From positions 303,397 to 367,396 of the forward strand of contig NZ_AP018314.1 in assembly GCF_002368075.1 (NCBI RefSeq): DNA of 64,000 nt, given 5' to 3'. Made by a program: the position numbers and the translations under genes. Below the pieces are notes generated by a model. The model was not told the origin of the DNA, ran no database searches, and was given only the letters and a program-made list of their open reading frames with translations. The DNA comes from Sphaerospermopsis kisseleviana NIES-73. Lineage in GTDB: Bacteria; Cyanobacteriota; Cyanobacteriia; Cyanobacteriales; Nostocaceae. Shown in pieces: positions 25,912-36,214 of the stretch; the stretch's first letter is position 1; each line of letters begins with the position of its first letter.

Positions 25912-25915
25912 CACT

Positions 25916-26042
25916 GTGAATTATTTACTAGATTCAAATTTTAATAGCAGCAACAGCAATTATCTTAGATTTAATTCTTGTTTCTAATGATTCCGATTTA
26001 TCCAGAATTGAAGGACTTAAATTAGAAAATTGGTTATTGTAA
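25916..26042 (+). pseudogene. vapC (PIN-domain toxin) remnant with internal deletion
   Basis: GTG 25916 opens MNYLLDSNF, the start of a VapC PIN domain with its first catalytic Asp. From 25944, in another frame, comes IAATAIILDLILVSNDSDLS followed by RIEGLKLENWLL and TAA, which is the C-terminus of the same fold. About 80-90 internal codons are gone and the frame is shifted, so the toxin is dead. A MITE-like repeat begins at the stop codon. Confidence 0.8.
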
Positions 26043-26149
26043 TACAGCAGGAGTCAGGAGTCAGGAGTCAGGAGTCATGAGTGAAACTGGCTTTGTGTAT
26101 AGGTTTTAATTTTGATTCTGTACCTCATTGATATGCAATCTGCTGTATA
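26041..26149. mobile_element. Short element with GAGGTACA/CAGCAGATT ends, second copy
   Basis: Left end ATACAGCAG, cut short by GGAGTCA tandem repeats; right end TGTACCTCATTGATATGCAA followed by TCTGCTGTATA, matching the termini of the element at 25314-25579. It abuts the vapC remnant. Confidence 0.55.
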
Positions 26150-26157
26150 TAGGAAAA

Positions 26158-26196
26158 TCCAAAATCTAAAATCTAAAATCTAAAATCTAAAATCGA
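26158..26196. repeat. AATCTAA tandem repeat before the permease gene
   Basis: Five heptamers of the AATCTAA/AAAATCT type end one base before the ATG of the permease gene, so the ribosome-binding region itself is repeat-derived. No Shine-Dalgarno sequence is visible. Confidence 0.8.
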
Positions 26197-27081
26197 ATGA
26201 CTATTACAAAAAGCCGCATACCAAGATTTTTAAACTTTGCTAAATCTAACCTATCCCAGCGATTTATGTTGATAGGTTTAGCAATGACTTTATTTTTTAT
26301 CTTTTTAGCCTTTTTTGCCCCAGTTTTCCAACAGTGGGGATGGTTACAAAACCCCAAAGAATTTTTAAGTAACCCTATTCATGACGCACCTTCTTTAAAA
26401 CATTGGTTTGGTACAAGTCGCTTGGGTTATGATGTCTTTTCCAGAACAATTTTTGGCGCACAAGCAGCACTGCAAGTAGTTATTTTAGCCACTGCATTAA
26501 GTATGATTGTGGGTGTACCCTTGGGAATGGTAAGTGGTTATTTAGGAGGAAAATTAGATAAAACTTTATTATTTCTCATGGATAGCATTTACACTTTACC
26601 GGGTTTGCTGCTATCTGTTACCTTAGCTTTTGTGGTAGGGAGAGGAATATTAAATGCGGCGATCGCCATTAGTATTGCTTACATTCCCCAATATTATCGC
26701 GTTGTGCGTAACCACACCGTCAGCGTTAAAACCGAAGTCTACATCGAAGCAGCGCAAGCAATGGGCGCTTCTACCTGGATTGTATTATCAAGATATCTAT
26801 TTTTCAACGTTATTCAAAGTGTCCCCGTCCTCTTTACCCTTAACGCCGCAGATGCCATATTAGTATTAGGTGGTTTAGGCTTTTTGGGTTTAGGACTACC
26901 CGAAGATGTACCCGAATGGGGTTATGATTTAAAACAAGCTCTGGAAGCACTACCCACAGGTATTTGGTGGACCACCCTTTTTCCCGGTTTAGCAATGACT
27001 ATCATGGTAGTAGGGTTATCACTACTTGGTGAAGGGTTGAATGAGTTTGTCAATCCTCGTTTGAGAAGAGAAAATAGATGA
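26197..27081 (+). CDS. ABC transporter permease, DppC/OppC type
   Basis: A 294-aa inner-membrane permease of the peptide/nickel-type ABC importer family. It has an N-terminal segment of the OppC_N type (FMLIGLAMTLFFIFLAFFAP), the GTSRLGYDVFSRTIFGAQAA motif, and the EAA loop EAAQAMGASTWIVLSRYLFF, which contacts the ATPase. About six membrane spans are expected. No binding protein, partner permease or ATPase is nearby; dispersed oligopeptide-transporter genes are common in cyanobacteria. Its substrate cannot be told. The start codon directly follows an AATCTAA repeat tract. Confidence 0.9.
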   Translation: MTITKSRIPRFLNFAKSNLSQRFMLIGLAMTLFFIFLAFFAPVFQQWGWLQNPKEFLSNPIHDAPSLKHWFGTSRLGYDVFSRTIFGAQAALQVVILATALSMIVGVPLGMVSGYLGGKLDKTLLFLMDSIYTLPGLLLSVTLAFVVGRGILNAAIAISIAYIPQYYRVVRNHTVSVKTEVYIEAAQAMGASTWIVLSRYLFFNVIQSVPVLFTLNAADAILVLGGLGFLGLGLPEDVPEWGYDLKQALEALPTGIWWTTLFPGLAMTIMVVGLSLLGEGLNEFVNPRLRRENR

Positions 27082-27168
27082 TTGGTGACTGGTGACTGGT
27101 GACTGGGTGAGAAAAACTAAGTCTTTCTCCTGACTCTTGATAACTAACAACAAAACTGAGATACTTCT

Positions 27169-27330
27169 GTGAACGATAAATTTACTTTAATTGCAGCTGC
27201 TACCGGTGGTTTAATGCTTTCCGTTGCTTTATCTGGTATATTAAAAGGCGCACCGCTGATAACTTCGGAAAAATCTCATATTAAGTCTTACACTGTTGCT
27301 AATGTGCAGATTCTTACTAAAAAGAATTAA
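27169..27330 (+). CDS. Small hydrophobic protein (53 aa)
   Basis: An ORF from GTG 27169 to TAA 27330: MNDKFTLIAAATGGLMLSVA, then LSGILKGAPLITSEKSHIKS and a basic tail ending in KKN. One hydrophobic segment near the N-terminus predicts a membrane-anchored or exported small protein. No family was recognised. It lies 87 bases after the permease gene on the same strand, so it could be co-transcribed. The lack of a strong Shine-Dalgarno sequence keeps confidence moderate. Confidence 0.45.
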   Translation: MNDKFTLIAAATGGLMLSVALSGILKGAPLITSEKSHIKSYTVANVQILTKKN

Positions 27331-27333
27331 TTC

Positions 27334-27849
27334 CTAATCCATACTAACCATCGTTCCTGTACAAATTGCTCCCGTATAAGTTAAGCTAGGAGCAGTAATA
27401 GGATTATTAGCTAATGTTCCTGCAGTTTGACAAGCAACACTTACAGTAAGTCCACTTAAGAAAACAGTCACACCACCATTAAAACCTTTAAGCGCAGCAG
27501 CGTAATTAGCTACTGCTGTAACCGTAGTAGTATTAATATCTGCTGCAATGTTATAATTCTAATTATTGGTTACAGTAGGAATACCCAGTTGTAAAGTCTC
27601 TATATCCCCAGCGAAAGCTGAATTTTCCATTCTGTAAGCTTGTTGCGCTCTATTAAATGCGCCTATATAATTTTTAGCGTCTGATTGTTGTGCTTTTGCA
27701 GCTTGACTTAGGAAGGAAGGAAGAGCGATCGCTGATAGAATACCAATCAGAATAAATACAATTAACAATTCAATAATAGTAAAACCTGCATTAACTTGAT
27801 TTTTGATCAGTAGATGCTGCATCAACTTAGCTTTTATGGTTAGTTTCAT
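27334..27849 (-). pseudogene. Type IV pilin gene interrupted by an in-frame TAG
   Basis: The first 96 codons encode a type III prepilin signal (GFTIIELLIVFILIGILSAI) and ALPSFLSQAAKAQQSDAKNY. A TAG at 27559-27561 then stops the frame, but the same frame continues for 75 more codons, with NYNIAAD, LKGFNGGVTVFLSG, VACQTAG and AICTG, to a proper stop at 27334-27336. The downstream part is clearly the pilin C-domain, as in the intact paralogue at 19924. A recent nonsense mutation (CAG to TAG would suffice) is the simplest view. A sequencing error, or a usable truncated pilin, cannot be excluded. Confidence 0.82.
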
Positions 27850-27990
27850 AGTGGTTTCTTTGGGGATGAGAGAATTTTTGTTACCTCTATGAATAAATTA
27901 CCCAATTTAAATTATTTTTGTATACATAATAGTATATTTATAATATTTATAATATTTATTGTATTTATAGGATAGCTACTTTACATAATT

Positions 27991-28461
27991 TTAACATCTA
28001 TCCGTTGCAATACATACACAATTTACATGTTGAATTTGCACAACAGTTTCCCAATAGGAAATATCTGTTTCTAAATCTCCTTGATTTGCTATTGCATAAC
28101 CTAAGTTATAATATACTTCAGCTTGACTATCATCCCACTCTAAAATAGCCTCATAAATTTTTTGAGCTATGGCATATTTTCTGATATTCAAATATTCTTG
28201 ACTTTGCTTTTTGAGAAAATCAATAAATTCGCTCAAAGCTTCATTATCATCAGCAAATTCTCTATTTGCAAAACCTGATAACCAAACTTCATGACATTTT
28301 TCTGCATCTACCAACAATAACCAAGATAATCCTAAATACCAAAATAAAGTAATATGATCAGGTGTTAAATCCAGACATTGTTCATAAATACTAATAGCCG
28401 TGGTAAAATCATCTTGTTGTAAACAAATATCTGCCTTTTTTTTAAGTTGATAAATATCCAT
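27991..28461 (-). CDS. TPR protein, probably truncated relative of the SPINDLY N-terminus
   Basis: A 156-aa protein made of TPR-like helices: DDFTTAISIYEQCLDLTPDH, ITLFWYLGLSWLLL, YAIAQKIYEAILEWDDSQAE and VYYNLGYAIANQGD. Its layout resembles the N-terminal region of the glycosyltransferase at 17465 (there, VSNYWYLGLALLLEGREEEA), but the catalytic domain is absent and the C-terminus (VNCVCIATDRC) looks like out-of-family read-out. It is likely a 5' fragment of a decayed paralogue. It lies 140 bases upstream of the broken pilin, on the same strand. Confidence 0.6.
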   Translation of the reverse strand: MDIYQLKKKADICLQQDDFTTAISIYEQCLDLTPDHITLFWYLGLSWLLLVDAEKCHEVWLSGFANREFADDNEALSEFIDFLKKQSQEYLNIRKYAIAQKIYEAILEWDDSQAEVYYNLGYAIANQGDLETDISYWETVVQIQHVNCVCIATDRC

Positions 28462-28624
28462 AAGAATAAATACTTAATAAATTATTTCCTTGATTTTATA
28501 CCAAAAATATGTGCAGCTACACAGAATCATGAAATCCATTAATTTATCAATCCCTATCCGCGTTTATCTGCGTTTATCTGCGTTAAAATATATTCTCATA
28601 AAATCAAGATTTAGGAATTAAACA

Positions 28625-29518
28625 GTGCAGCAAGTAATCGGTATAGACTTAGGTGGAACAGCAATTAAGTTAGGACGTTTTACAACAGATGGTAAATGTT
28701 TACAATCTATAACTGTGGATACTCCCCAACCAGCAACACCAGAAGCTGTATTATTAAAGATGATAGAGGCGATCGCTCAAATTGATCCAGATAATCAAAG
28801 TATAGCTATCGGTGTGGGAACTCCCGGACCTGCTGACGCTGCGGGCAGAGTTGCCAAAGTTGCCATTAATCTGGTAGGATGGCAAGATGTACCCTTAGCA
28901 GATTGGCTAGAAGCAAAAACTGGCAAACCCACTATCCTAGCTAATGACGCTAACTGTGCAGGTTTGGGAGAAGCTTGGTTAGGTGCAGGCCGTAGTTTTC
29001 AACATTTAATTTTACTAACTTTGGGAACTGGGGTTGGTGGTGCGATTATTCTTGATGGTAAATTATTTGTGGGACATCAAGGAGCAGCAGCAGAATTAGG
29101 TTTAATTACTCTTAACCCCGATGGTCCAATGTGTAATAGTGGTAATCAAGGTTCTTTAGAACAGCATACATCAATTGCCGCTATTCGTCGTCGCACAGGA
29201 AAAGAACCCGCAGAATTAGGTAAACTTGCCCAAAATGGTGATATTGAAGTCTTGACATTTTGGCAAGAATATGGTAAAGATTTGGGAATTGGTTTAACAA
29301 GTTTAATATATGTACTCACACCCCAAGCGGTAATTATTGGTGGTGGTGTAAGTGCGAGTTTTCAGTATTTCTTACCAGCAATGCAAGCAGAAATAGAAAA
29401 GCGAGTTTTACCAACATCCCGTTTAGGTTTACAAATTTTACCAGCAGAACTAGGTAATTCAGCGGGAATGGTAGGTGCTGCTAAGTTAGCTTGGGGACTG
29501 GTGACAGGTGACAGGTGA
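28625..29518 (+). CDS. ROK-family sugar kinase (glucokinase-like)
   Basis: A 297-aa ROK protein. It has the N-terminal ATP-binding motif GIDLGGTAIKLGRF, IGVGTPGPADAAGRVA, substrate-binding ANDANCAGLGEAW with catalytic Asp, and TLGTGVGGAIILDGKLFVGH. The family's zinc-binding CXCGXXGC motif is reduced (PMCNSGNQGSLEQHTS keeps one Cys). ROK kinases phosphorylate glucose or other hexoses; glucokinase activity is likely but not proven. The start is GTG 28625. The final residues (GLVTGDR, stop TGA) are formed by the GGTGACA tandem repeat that continues beyond the gene. Confidence 0.88.
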   Translation: MQQVIGIDLGGTAIKLGRFTTDGKCLQSITVDTPQPATPEAVLLKMIEAIAQIDPDNQSIAIGVGTPGPADAAGRVAKVAINLVGWQDVPLADWLEAKTGKPTILANDANCAGLGEAWLGAGRSFQHLILLTLGTGVGGAIILDGKLFVGHQGAAAELGLITLNPDGPMCNSGNQGSLEQHTSIAAIRRRTGKEPAELGKLAQNGDIEVLTFWQEYGKDLGIGLTSLIYVLTPQAVIIGGGVSASFQYFLPAMQAEIEKRVLPTSRLGLQILPAELGNSAGMVGAAKLAWGLVTGDR

Positions 29519-29620
29519 CAGGTGACTGGGGAAGAAGCAGAGGAGCAGGGTGCAGGGTGCAGGGGGAAATTATTTGTATTTTCTCAGTCACCAATCACCA
29601 GTCCCCAATCACCAATCACC
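29500..29620. repeat. STRR tracts at the ROK kinase 3' end
   Basis: GGTGACA units run from inside the ROK gene through its stop. After a GCAGGGT stretch, CCAATCA/CCAGTCC units approach the end of pyrG on the other strand. Confidence 0.85.
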
Positions 29621-29623
29621 AAA

Positions 29624-31566
<1,943 letters not shown>

Positions 31567-33342
31567 GTGAAAAAACTCTTAGGATTAGTAGTATTTAACT
31601 GTCTGCTTACCTCCTCCGTTGCTTTTGCACAAACATCACTCCTAGTAGTTTTTCCCCCAACAAACTACCAAACCAGTAAAGAAAAAATATTTTTTATCGG
31701 TACTGCACCACCAGATGGAGAAGTTCTCATCAATGGTAGACTAATTAACCGCAGCAAGGCTGGTCATTTTTCTCCCAGTTTCCCTTTACAGTTAGGGGAG
31801 AATGTATTTAAGGTACGTTACCAAAATCAGGAACGAGAGATTAAAGTAACAAGGCTTTCTACTCAACCAGAATTACCACAAGGTTTAGGCTTTGCTAAAG
31901 ATTCTCTGACTCCTGCTGTTGATATTGCCAAACTACCGGGAGAACTGATTTGTTTTGGTGCGGTTGCACCTCCTCAAGCTGGTGTTTCTGTCAAGTTGGC
32001 CGAACAAACCATTCCCTTATTACCACAACCACCACAGGCGCAATTACCTGCTAATTCAGGTGTACTAACCGGAAGAAATCAACCCACAACTTCTAGTCCT
32101 AACAAATATCAAGGCTGTACAACAGTGGCCAATGCTGCTGATTTAGGACAACCTCAATATAGTTTGACATTGAATGGTCAGACTATCACTGAAACTGGTA
32201 AGGGCAAAATTGAAATTCTTGCACCTGCACAGTTGCCAGTTGTGGAAGTGTCAGCAACATCAGGTGTTGCTCGCACAGGTCCTAGTACAGATTATTCTCG
32301 ACTGACACCACTACCACAGGGAACAAGAGCGACAGTTACAGGTAGAGAAGGTGATTGGCTTCGCTTAGACTATGGGGCTTGGATCAATAGTAAAGAAACT
32401 AGAATTATACCAGGTGCAGTACCACCACAGACTGTAATTCGTAGTGTGGGATATCGTCGCTTGTCTGATAGAACAGAAATCAGGTTTCCTTTACAAATGC
32501 CCATACCTGTAAGTGTGGAACAGAGCGATGGACAAAGCCCCGCCTTCGGCGATCGCACTTTTAGTCTCACCCTTTACAATACTATTGCTCAAACAGACAC
32601 CATTCGCCTGGATGATGACCCCTTAATTTATCGCCTGGATTGGCAACAGGTGAGTCCTAAACAGGTGAAATATACCTTTAACCTCAAAAACTTCCAACAG
32701 TGGGGATATAAGCTGAAATACGACAACACAACGCTGGTTTTGACCTTGCGCCATGCACCTAAGATTCACAACAGAAAACGCCTACCTTTATCTGGTATTA
32801 AGATATTACTTGATCCTGGTCACGGTGGTAAAGAGTCTGGTGCAATTGGTCCGACTGGGTATCCAGAAAAAGATGCCAACTTGGTAATTTCTAAGTTACT
32901 GCGGGATGAGTTGGTAAAACGGGGTGCAAAGGTGGTGATGACAAGGGAAGATGATCGGGATGTGTCTTTAGTGGAACGTCAGCAGATAATTGAAAAAGAA
33001 GAACCGGCGATCGCCCTTTCTATTCATTACAATGCTTTACCAGATGATGGCGATGCCGAAAAAACCAGAGGTTTTGGGACTTTTTGGTATCATCCACAAG
33101 CACATAGTTTAGCAATATTTTTGCAAAATCATGTAGTAAAAACATTGAAGAAACCTCATTATGGGGTGTTTTGGAATAATTTAGCCCTGACTCGTCCTGC
33201 TGCTGCACCTTCAGTATTATTAGAATTAGGTTTTATGATTAACCCCCAGGAGTTTGAGGAAATAGTCAACCCCCAAGAACAGAGGAAAATGGCGCGGACT
33301 TTAGCGGATGGGGTGACAGAGTGGTTTAAAGCTGCGAAGTAG
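31567..33342 (+). CDS. N-acetylmuramoyl-L-alanine amidase (AmiC-like, SH3 + AMIN + Amidase_3)
   Basis: A 591-aa exported amidase that cleaves the amide bond between muramic acid and the peptide stem. A signal peptide (MKKLLGLVVFNCLLTSSVAFA) is followed by an SH3-like domain (about 225-275, SGVARTGPSTDYSRLTPLPQ) and an AMIN-like beta domain (about 285-395). The C-terminal Amidase_3 domain has zinc-site motifs DPGHGGKESGAIG, SIHYNALPD and LELGFMIN. In filamentous cyanobacteria AmiC-type amidases perforate septal peptidoglycan for cell-cell communication, so this could act in filament physiology. The start is GTG 31567. The downstream region is a tandem REP array. Confidence 0.93.
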   Translation: MKKLLGLVVFNCLLTSSVAFAQTSLLVVFPPTNYQTSKEKIFFIGTAPPDGEVLINGRLINRSKAGHFSPSFPLQLGENVFKVRYQNQEREIKVTRLSTQPELPQGLGFAKDSLTPAVDIAKLPGELICFGAVAPPQAGVSVKLAEQTIPLLPQPPQAQLPANSGVLTGRNQPTTSSPNKYQGCTTVANAADLGQPQYSLTLNGQTITETGKGKIEILAPAQLPVVEVSATSGVARTGPSTDYSRLTPLPQGTRATVTGREGDWLRLDYGAWINSKETRIIPGAVPPQTVIRSVGYRRLSDRTEIRFPLQMPIPVSVEQSDGQSPAFGDRTFSLTLYNTIAQTDTIRLDDDPLIYRLDWQQVSPKQVKYTFNLKNFQQWGYKLKYDNTTLVLTLRHAPKIHNRKRLPLSGIKILLDPGHGGKESGAIGPTGYPEKDANLVISKLLRDELVKRGAKVVMTREDDRDVSLVERQQIIEKEEPAIALSIHYNALPDDGDAEKTRGFGTFWYHPQAHSLAIFLQNHVVKTLKKPHYGVFWNNLALTRPAAAPSVLLELGFMINPQEFEEIVNPQEQRKMARTLADGVTEWFKAAK

Positions 33343-33380
33343 AAAAGAGTTTCGCGCAAAGACGCAAAGGAAGAGAGGGG

Positions 33381-33662
33381 GAAGCATTCAGGCAACCAAT
33401 TATCAATTTTATGACCAGGCTATTTTCCTGTAAGGGCGTTCGCGAAGCGTGCTGGAAGCATTAGCATTCGGGCAAGAAATTATCAATTTTATGACCAGGC
33501 TATTTTCCTGTAAGGGCGAAGCATTCGGGCAAGAAATTATCAATTTTATGACCAGGCTATTTTCCTGTAAGGGCGAAGCATTCGGGCAAGAAATTATCAA
33601 TTTTATGACCAGGCTATTTTCCGAATGCTTCGCCCCTACTTCGCCCCTACTTCGCCCCTACG
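33381..33662. repeat. Tandem array of 57-bp REP-like units
   Basis: Four units (GCATTCGGGCAAGAAATTAT, CAATTTTATGACCAGGCTAT, TTTCCTGTAAGGGCGAA) in direct repeat, the last closed by the inverted arm CCGAATGCTTCGCCCC and three copies of TTCGCCCCTAC. Since 57 is a multiple of three, the array gives repetitive open frames on both strands that are not genes. The first unit junction holds a TTCGCGAAGCGTGCTGG insert. Confidence 0.88.
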
Positions 33663-33669
33663 ACTCCTG

Positions 33670-35028
33670 CTATATAGGAATTTTCACAGTAAAAGTTGTT
33701 CCTACACCCACTTTACTTTCTACAAAAATTTCTCCTTGATGTCGATCTACACATTTTTTCACAATTGGTAATCCTAACCCAGTACCAACAATACCTTCAA
33801 CATTTTCCGAGCGATAATAAGGCTCATAAAGCCTCACCTGTTCCTCTGGAGAAATACCGATACCTTCATCTATCACTTGAAAAATAGTAGCATCCTGTTG
33901 AGCATTTAAAAACAAGTAAATTTTACCCCCTGGTGATGAATATTTGATAGCATTTAACAGTAAATTACTCAAAATAGAATATAGTAACTTTTCATCTAGA
34001 TTAGCCCGAAAAGATTGACCATGTTTGATAAACTTAATAGTATGAGTTGTGCGACTAAACATTTGCACATCTTCCAGCAAATTTAAACAAAAATTTTCCA
34101 CATTAATTAATTGAGGTTTATAATCTAGTTCACCTGCCTCCGCTCTAGTCAAAGTTAATATATCTGTTAATAGGTGATTCATTAACTTAGCAGAAGACTG
34201 AATCCGGTAGAGATTTTTTAACTCTTTTTCATCTACTAATTCTATCAAAATTTCCCTTAATAACTGACAAGATAGCAAAATTACACTTAAAGGAGTACGA
34301 AATTCATGGGAAATCATAGAAAATAACTGAACCTTGAGTTCACCAATCTTTTTTTCTTGAGCTAAGGAAGCTTCTAAAGATTTAATATGTTCTCGTTTCA
34401 CCGATTGACTCTCAATTACAAAACATAAAATGCAAATTACTAACAAACTTAAAAAAGTTCCTATAATTTCCATGATTATTCGTAAGTGAATACCATTTTC
34501 TGACTGCTGGAGATAAGTTTTCAAGTAACTTTGTTCTTCCCCTTGAATTTCTAAAAATATCGTTATAATTTGCTCTCTGAGCTTAACACTAAGTTCGGTA
34601 ATTTTATTTTGCCGTTGCCATGCGTTTTCATCTTTTTGATAAAGTTTTATAGATTCTTCTAACAGAGATAATCTTTGATTAAACAATGATTTTAAATTGT
34701 TTAACCTCTGTCTTTGATTGATATTTTTATGTATTTGAATATCTAATAGATTGAGGTCATTTTTAATATTATTGATAGCAGTTTGATAACGATCCAAATC
34801 TTGTTGACTGCCCAAAAATATATACCCCCGTCGTGCTGATTCAGCCACAGTCATTGCTGCATAAAAATCTGTCAAAGTATTGAGTGTTTGAGAAGTATGT
34901 TGAACTTGAGCAACATTTTCCTTAATTTCGGTAGTGTTGTTTAATGCAGCGAAAGTAACCAAAAGCATCAGAGATATAGCCAAAGAAACTCCCGCAGAAA
35001 TCCAATTTACTGAAAAATGCAATTTCAT
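33670..35028 (-). CDS. Membrane sensor histidine kinase
   Basis: A 452-aa sensor kinase. TM1 (about 13-30, VSLAISLMLLVTFAALN), an extracytoplasmic helical domain of about 150 residues of CHASE3 type, TM2 (about 178-203, IIGTFLSLLVICILCFVIES), then a HisKA domain with phospho-acceptor His in SMISHEFRTPLSVILL and a HATPase domain with VIDEGIGISPEEQ and GTGLGLPIVKKC. All autokinase motifs are present. It is divergent from an OmpR-type response regulator gene 84 bases away, its likely partner. The stimulus is unknown. Confidence 0.93.
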   Translation of the reverse strand: MKLHFSVNWISAGVSLAISLMLLVTFAALNNTTEIKENVAQVQHTSQTLNTLTDFYAAMTVAESARRGYIFLGSQQDLDRYQTAINNIKNDLNLLDIQIHKNINQRQRLNNLKSLFNQRLSLLEESIKLYQKDENAWQRQNKITELSVKLREQIITIFLEIQGEEQSYLKTYLQQSENGIHLRIIMEIIGTFLSLLVICILCFVIESQSVKREHIKSLEASLAQEKKIGELKVQLFSMISHEFRTPLSVILLSCQLLREILIELVDEKELKNLYRIQSSAKLMNHLLTDILTLTRAEAGELDYKPQLINVENFCLNLLEDVQMFSRTTHTIKFIKHGQSFRANLDEKLLYSILSNLLLNAIKYSSPGGKIYLFLNAQQDATIFQVIDEGIGISPEEQVRLYEPYYRSENVEGIVGTGLGLPIVKKCVDRHQGEIFVESKVGVGTTFTVKIPI

Positions 35029-35112
35029 AAATTACCTTTTTATTCAGATAGTCAATTTAAGTTAATATTTCCCTCATTACTTCATGACTTGCTGTGGAAT
35101 AAGGAATAAATT

Positions 35113-35805
35113 ATGCGAATTTTAATAGTTGAGGACGATATTCAACTGGCAGAAGCACTAATAGAAGCTTTAACCAGACGAAAGTATATAGTCGATGTTG
35201 CTCAAGACGGAGAAGCAGCTTGGCACGCAGCAGAGTCAATGAAGTATGATTTAGTGGTGCTGGATGTCACTTTACCAAAGTTAGATGGCATCAGATTTTG
35301 TCACCGCTTACGCACCACTAGCACCAACAGTCCAGCACATCGTAATTCAGCAGCACCCGTATTAATGCTAACTGCCCGTGATACCGTAGCCGATAAGGTT
35401 GCTGGTTTAGATGCCGGCGCAGATGATTATGTAGCAAAGCCCTTTGACTTAGAAGAATTAATGGCTCGGATACGTGCTTTACTCAGACGTGGTAGTGCTG
35501 CCAGTACAGTCAGTTTATCTTGGGGAAAGTTAACTTTAAATCCCAGCACTTACGAGACTACCTATGATGGTCATCTTATGTCCTTGACTCCTAAAGAGTA
35601 TGCAATTTTAGAATTGCTGGTTGCTAATGGTAGAAGGGTATTGAGTCGTTCTAGCATCATTGAGCAGGTTTGGTCTGTTGATGACTCTCCAGTGGAGGAA
35701 ACAGTAAGGTCACATATTAAAAGTATTCGACAGAAATTAAGAGCTTTAGGTGCGCCGGAAACTTTGATTGAAACTGTTCATGGTTTGGGATATCGTCTCA
35801 ACTGA
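35113..35805 (+). CDS. OmpR-family response regulator
   Basis: A 230-aa two-domain regulator. The receiver domain has the acidic pair EDD at 7-9, phospho-acceptor Asp in LVVLDVTLPKLDG, Thr in LMLTARD and Lys in AKPFD. A winged-helix DNA-binding domain follows (about 130-230; LTPKEYAILELLVANGRRVL, VRSHIKSIRQKLR, TVHGLGYRLN). It resembles cyanobacterial RppA-type regulators. The gene is divergent from the sensor kinase at 33670 and 410 bases upstream of the patS-like ORF; three 11-bp direct repeats in that gap have the spacing OmpR-type dimers use, a suggestive but unproven link. Confidence 0.94.
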   Translation: MRILIVEDDIQLAEALIEALTRRKYIVDVAQDGEAAWHAAESMKYDLVVLDVTLPKLDGIRFCHRLRTTSTNSPAHRNSAAPVLMLTARDTVADKVAGLDAGADDYVAKPFDLEELMARIRALLRRGSAASTVSLSWGKLTLNPSTYETTYDGHLMSLTPKEYAILELLVANGRRVLSRSSIIEQVWSVDDSPVEETVRSHIKSIRQKLRALGAPETLIETVHGLGYRLN

Positions 35806-35953
35806 TACAATTGATACAAAATTATAGGGAATTTGTTGTTAATCTGTTAAATGTAGAGGCGATTGATAAACTGTCTCTACCAGATTTTTATATCTCACAG
35901 GTTTCATTTATTAAATGCATTGTTAGAAAAGAATAAACTCACCATCATCATAC

Positions 35954-35970
35954 AACTTTCTAGAAAAGTT
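35954..35970. promoter_or_regulatory. Near-palindrome AACTTTCTAGAAAAGTT
   Basis: An inverted repeat centred on CTAG, 150 bases after the response regulator and immediately before the 11-bp direct repeats. It may be an operator, or part of a weak terminator for the regulator gene. Confidence 0.35.
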
Positions 35971-35973
35971 GAT

Positions 35974-36003
35974 CTGCACAAATTCTGCACAAATCTTGCA
36001 CAG
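35974..36003. promoter_or_regulatory. Three direct repeats of 11-bp period (CTGCACAAAT)
   Basis: CTGCACAAATT, CTGCACAAATC and TTGCACAGTAA are in perfect 11-bp register, i.e. on one face of the helix. OmpR-family regulators often bind such direct repeats. It lies between the response regulator gene and the patS-like ORF, about 210 bases upstream of the latter. Confidence 0.45.
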
Positions 36004-36214
36004 TAATTGCATATATAGGTTATATCCTGAGAGAGTAAAAATTCTTTTTGCTCAGGAAAGATTGGACTAATGAATTAGCATTTGAGTGATGATTGATTAC
36101 TAAGAACAACAACAAAAACGCCTTTCCTCTATCTTCAAATCATGTATTAATCAAATTACTAGTTATCCAAGGTGCGTGAACTAAATCACATTATTTTCAT
36201 CAAAGGAATAAAAA

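Noticed and set aside
33381-33662. Possible CRISPR array
   Set aside because: Whole units are repeated with no unique spacers, and units match the dispersed REP family elsewhere; no cas genes are present.
33409-33739. Repetitive ORFs on both strands (about 60 and 96 codons) in the amidase downstream region
   Set aside because: They exist only because the REP tandem unit is 57 bp long; no ribosome-binding site and no non-repeat coding sequence.
35113-35805. Naming the response regulator rppA or the kinase rppB
   Set aside because: The resemblance is at family level only, and orientation differs from a standard operon (the genes are divergent).
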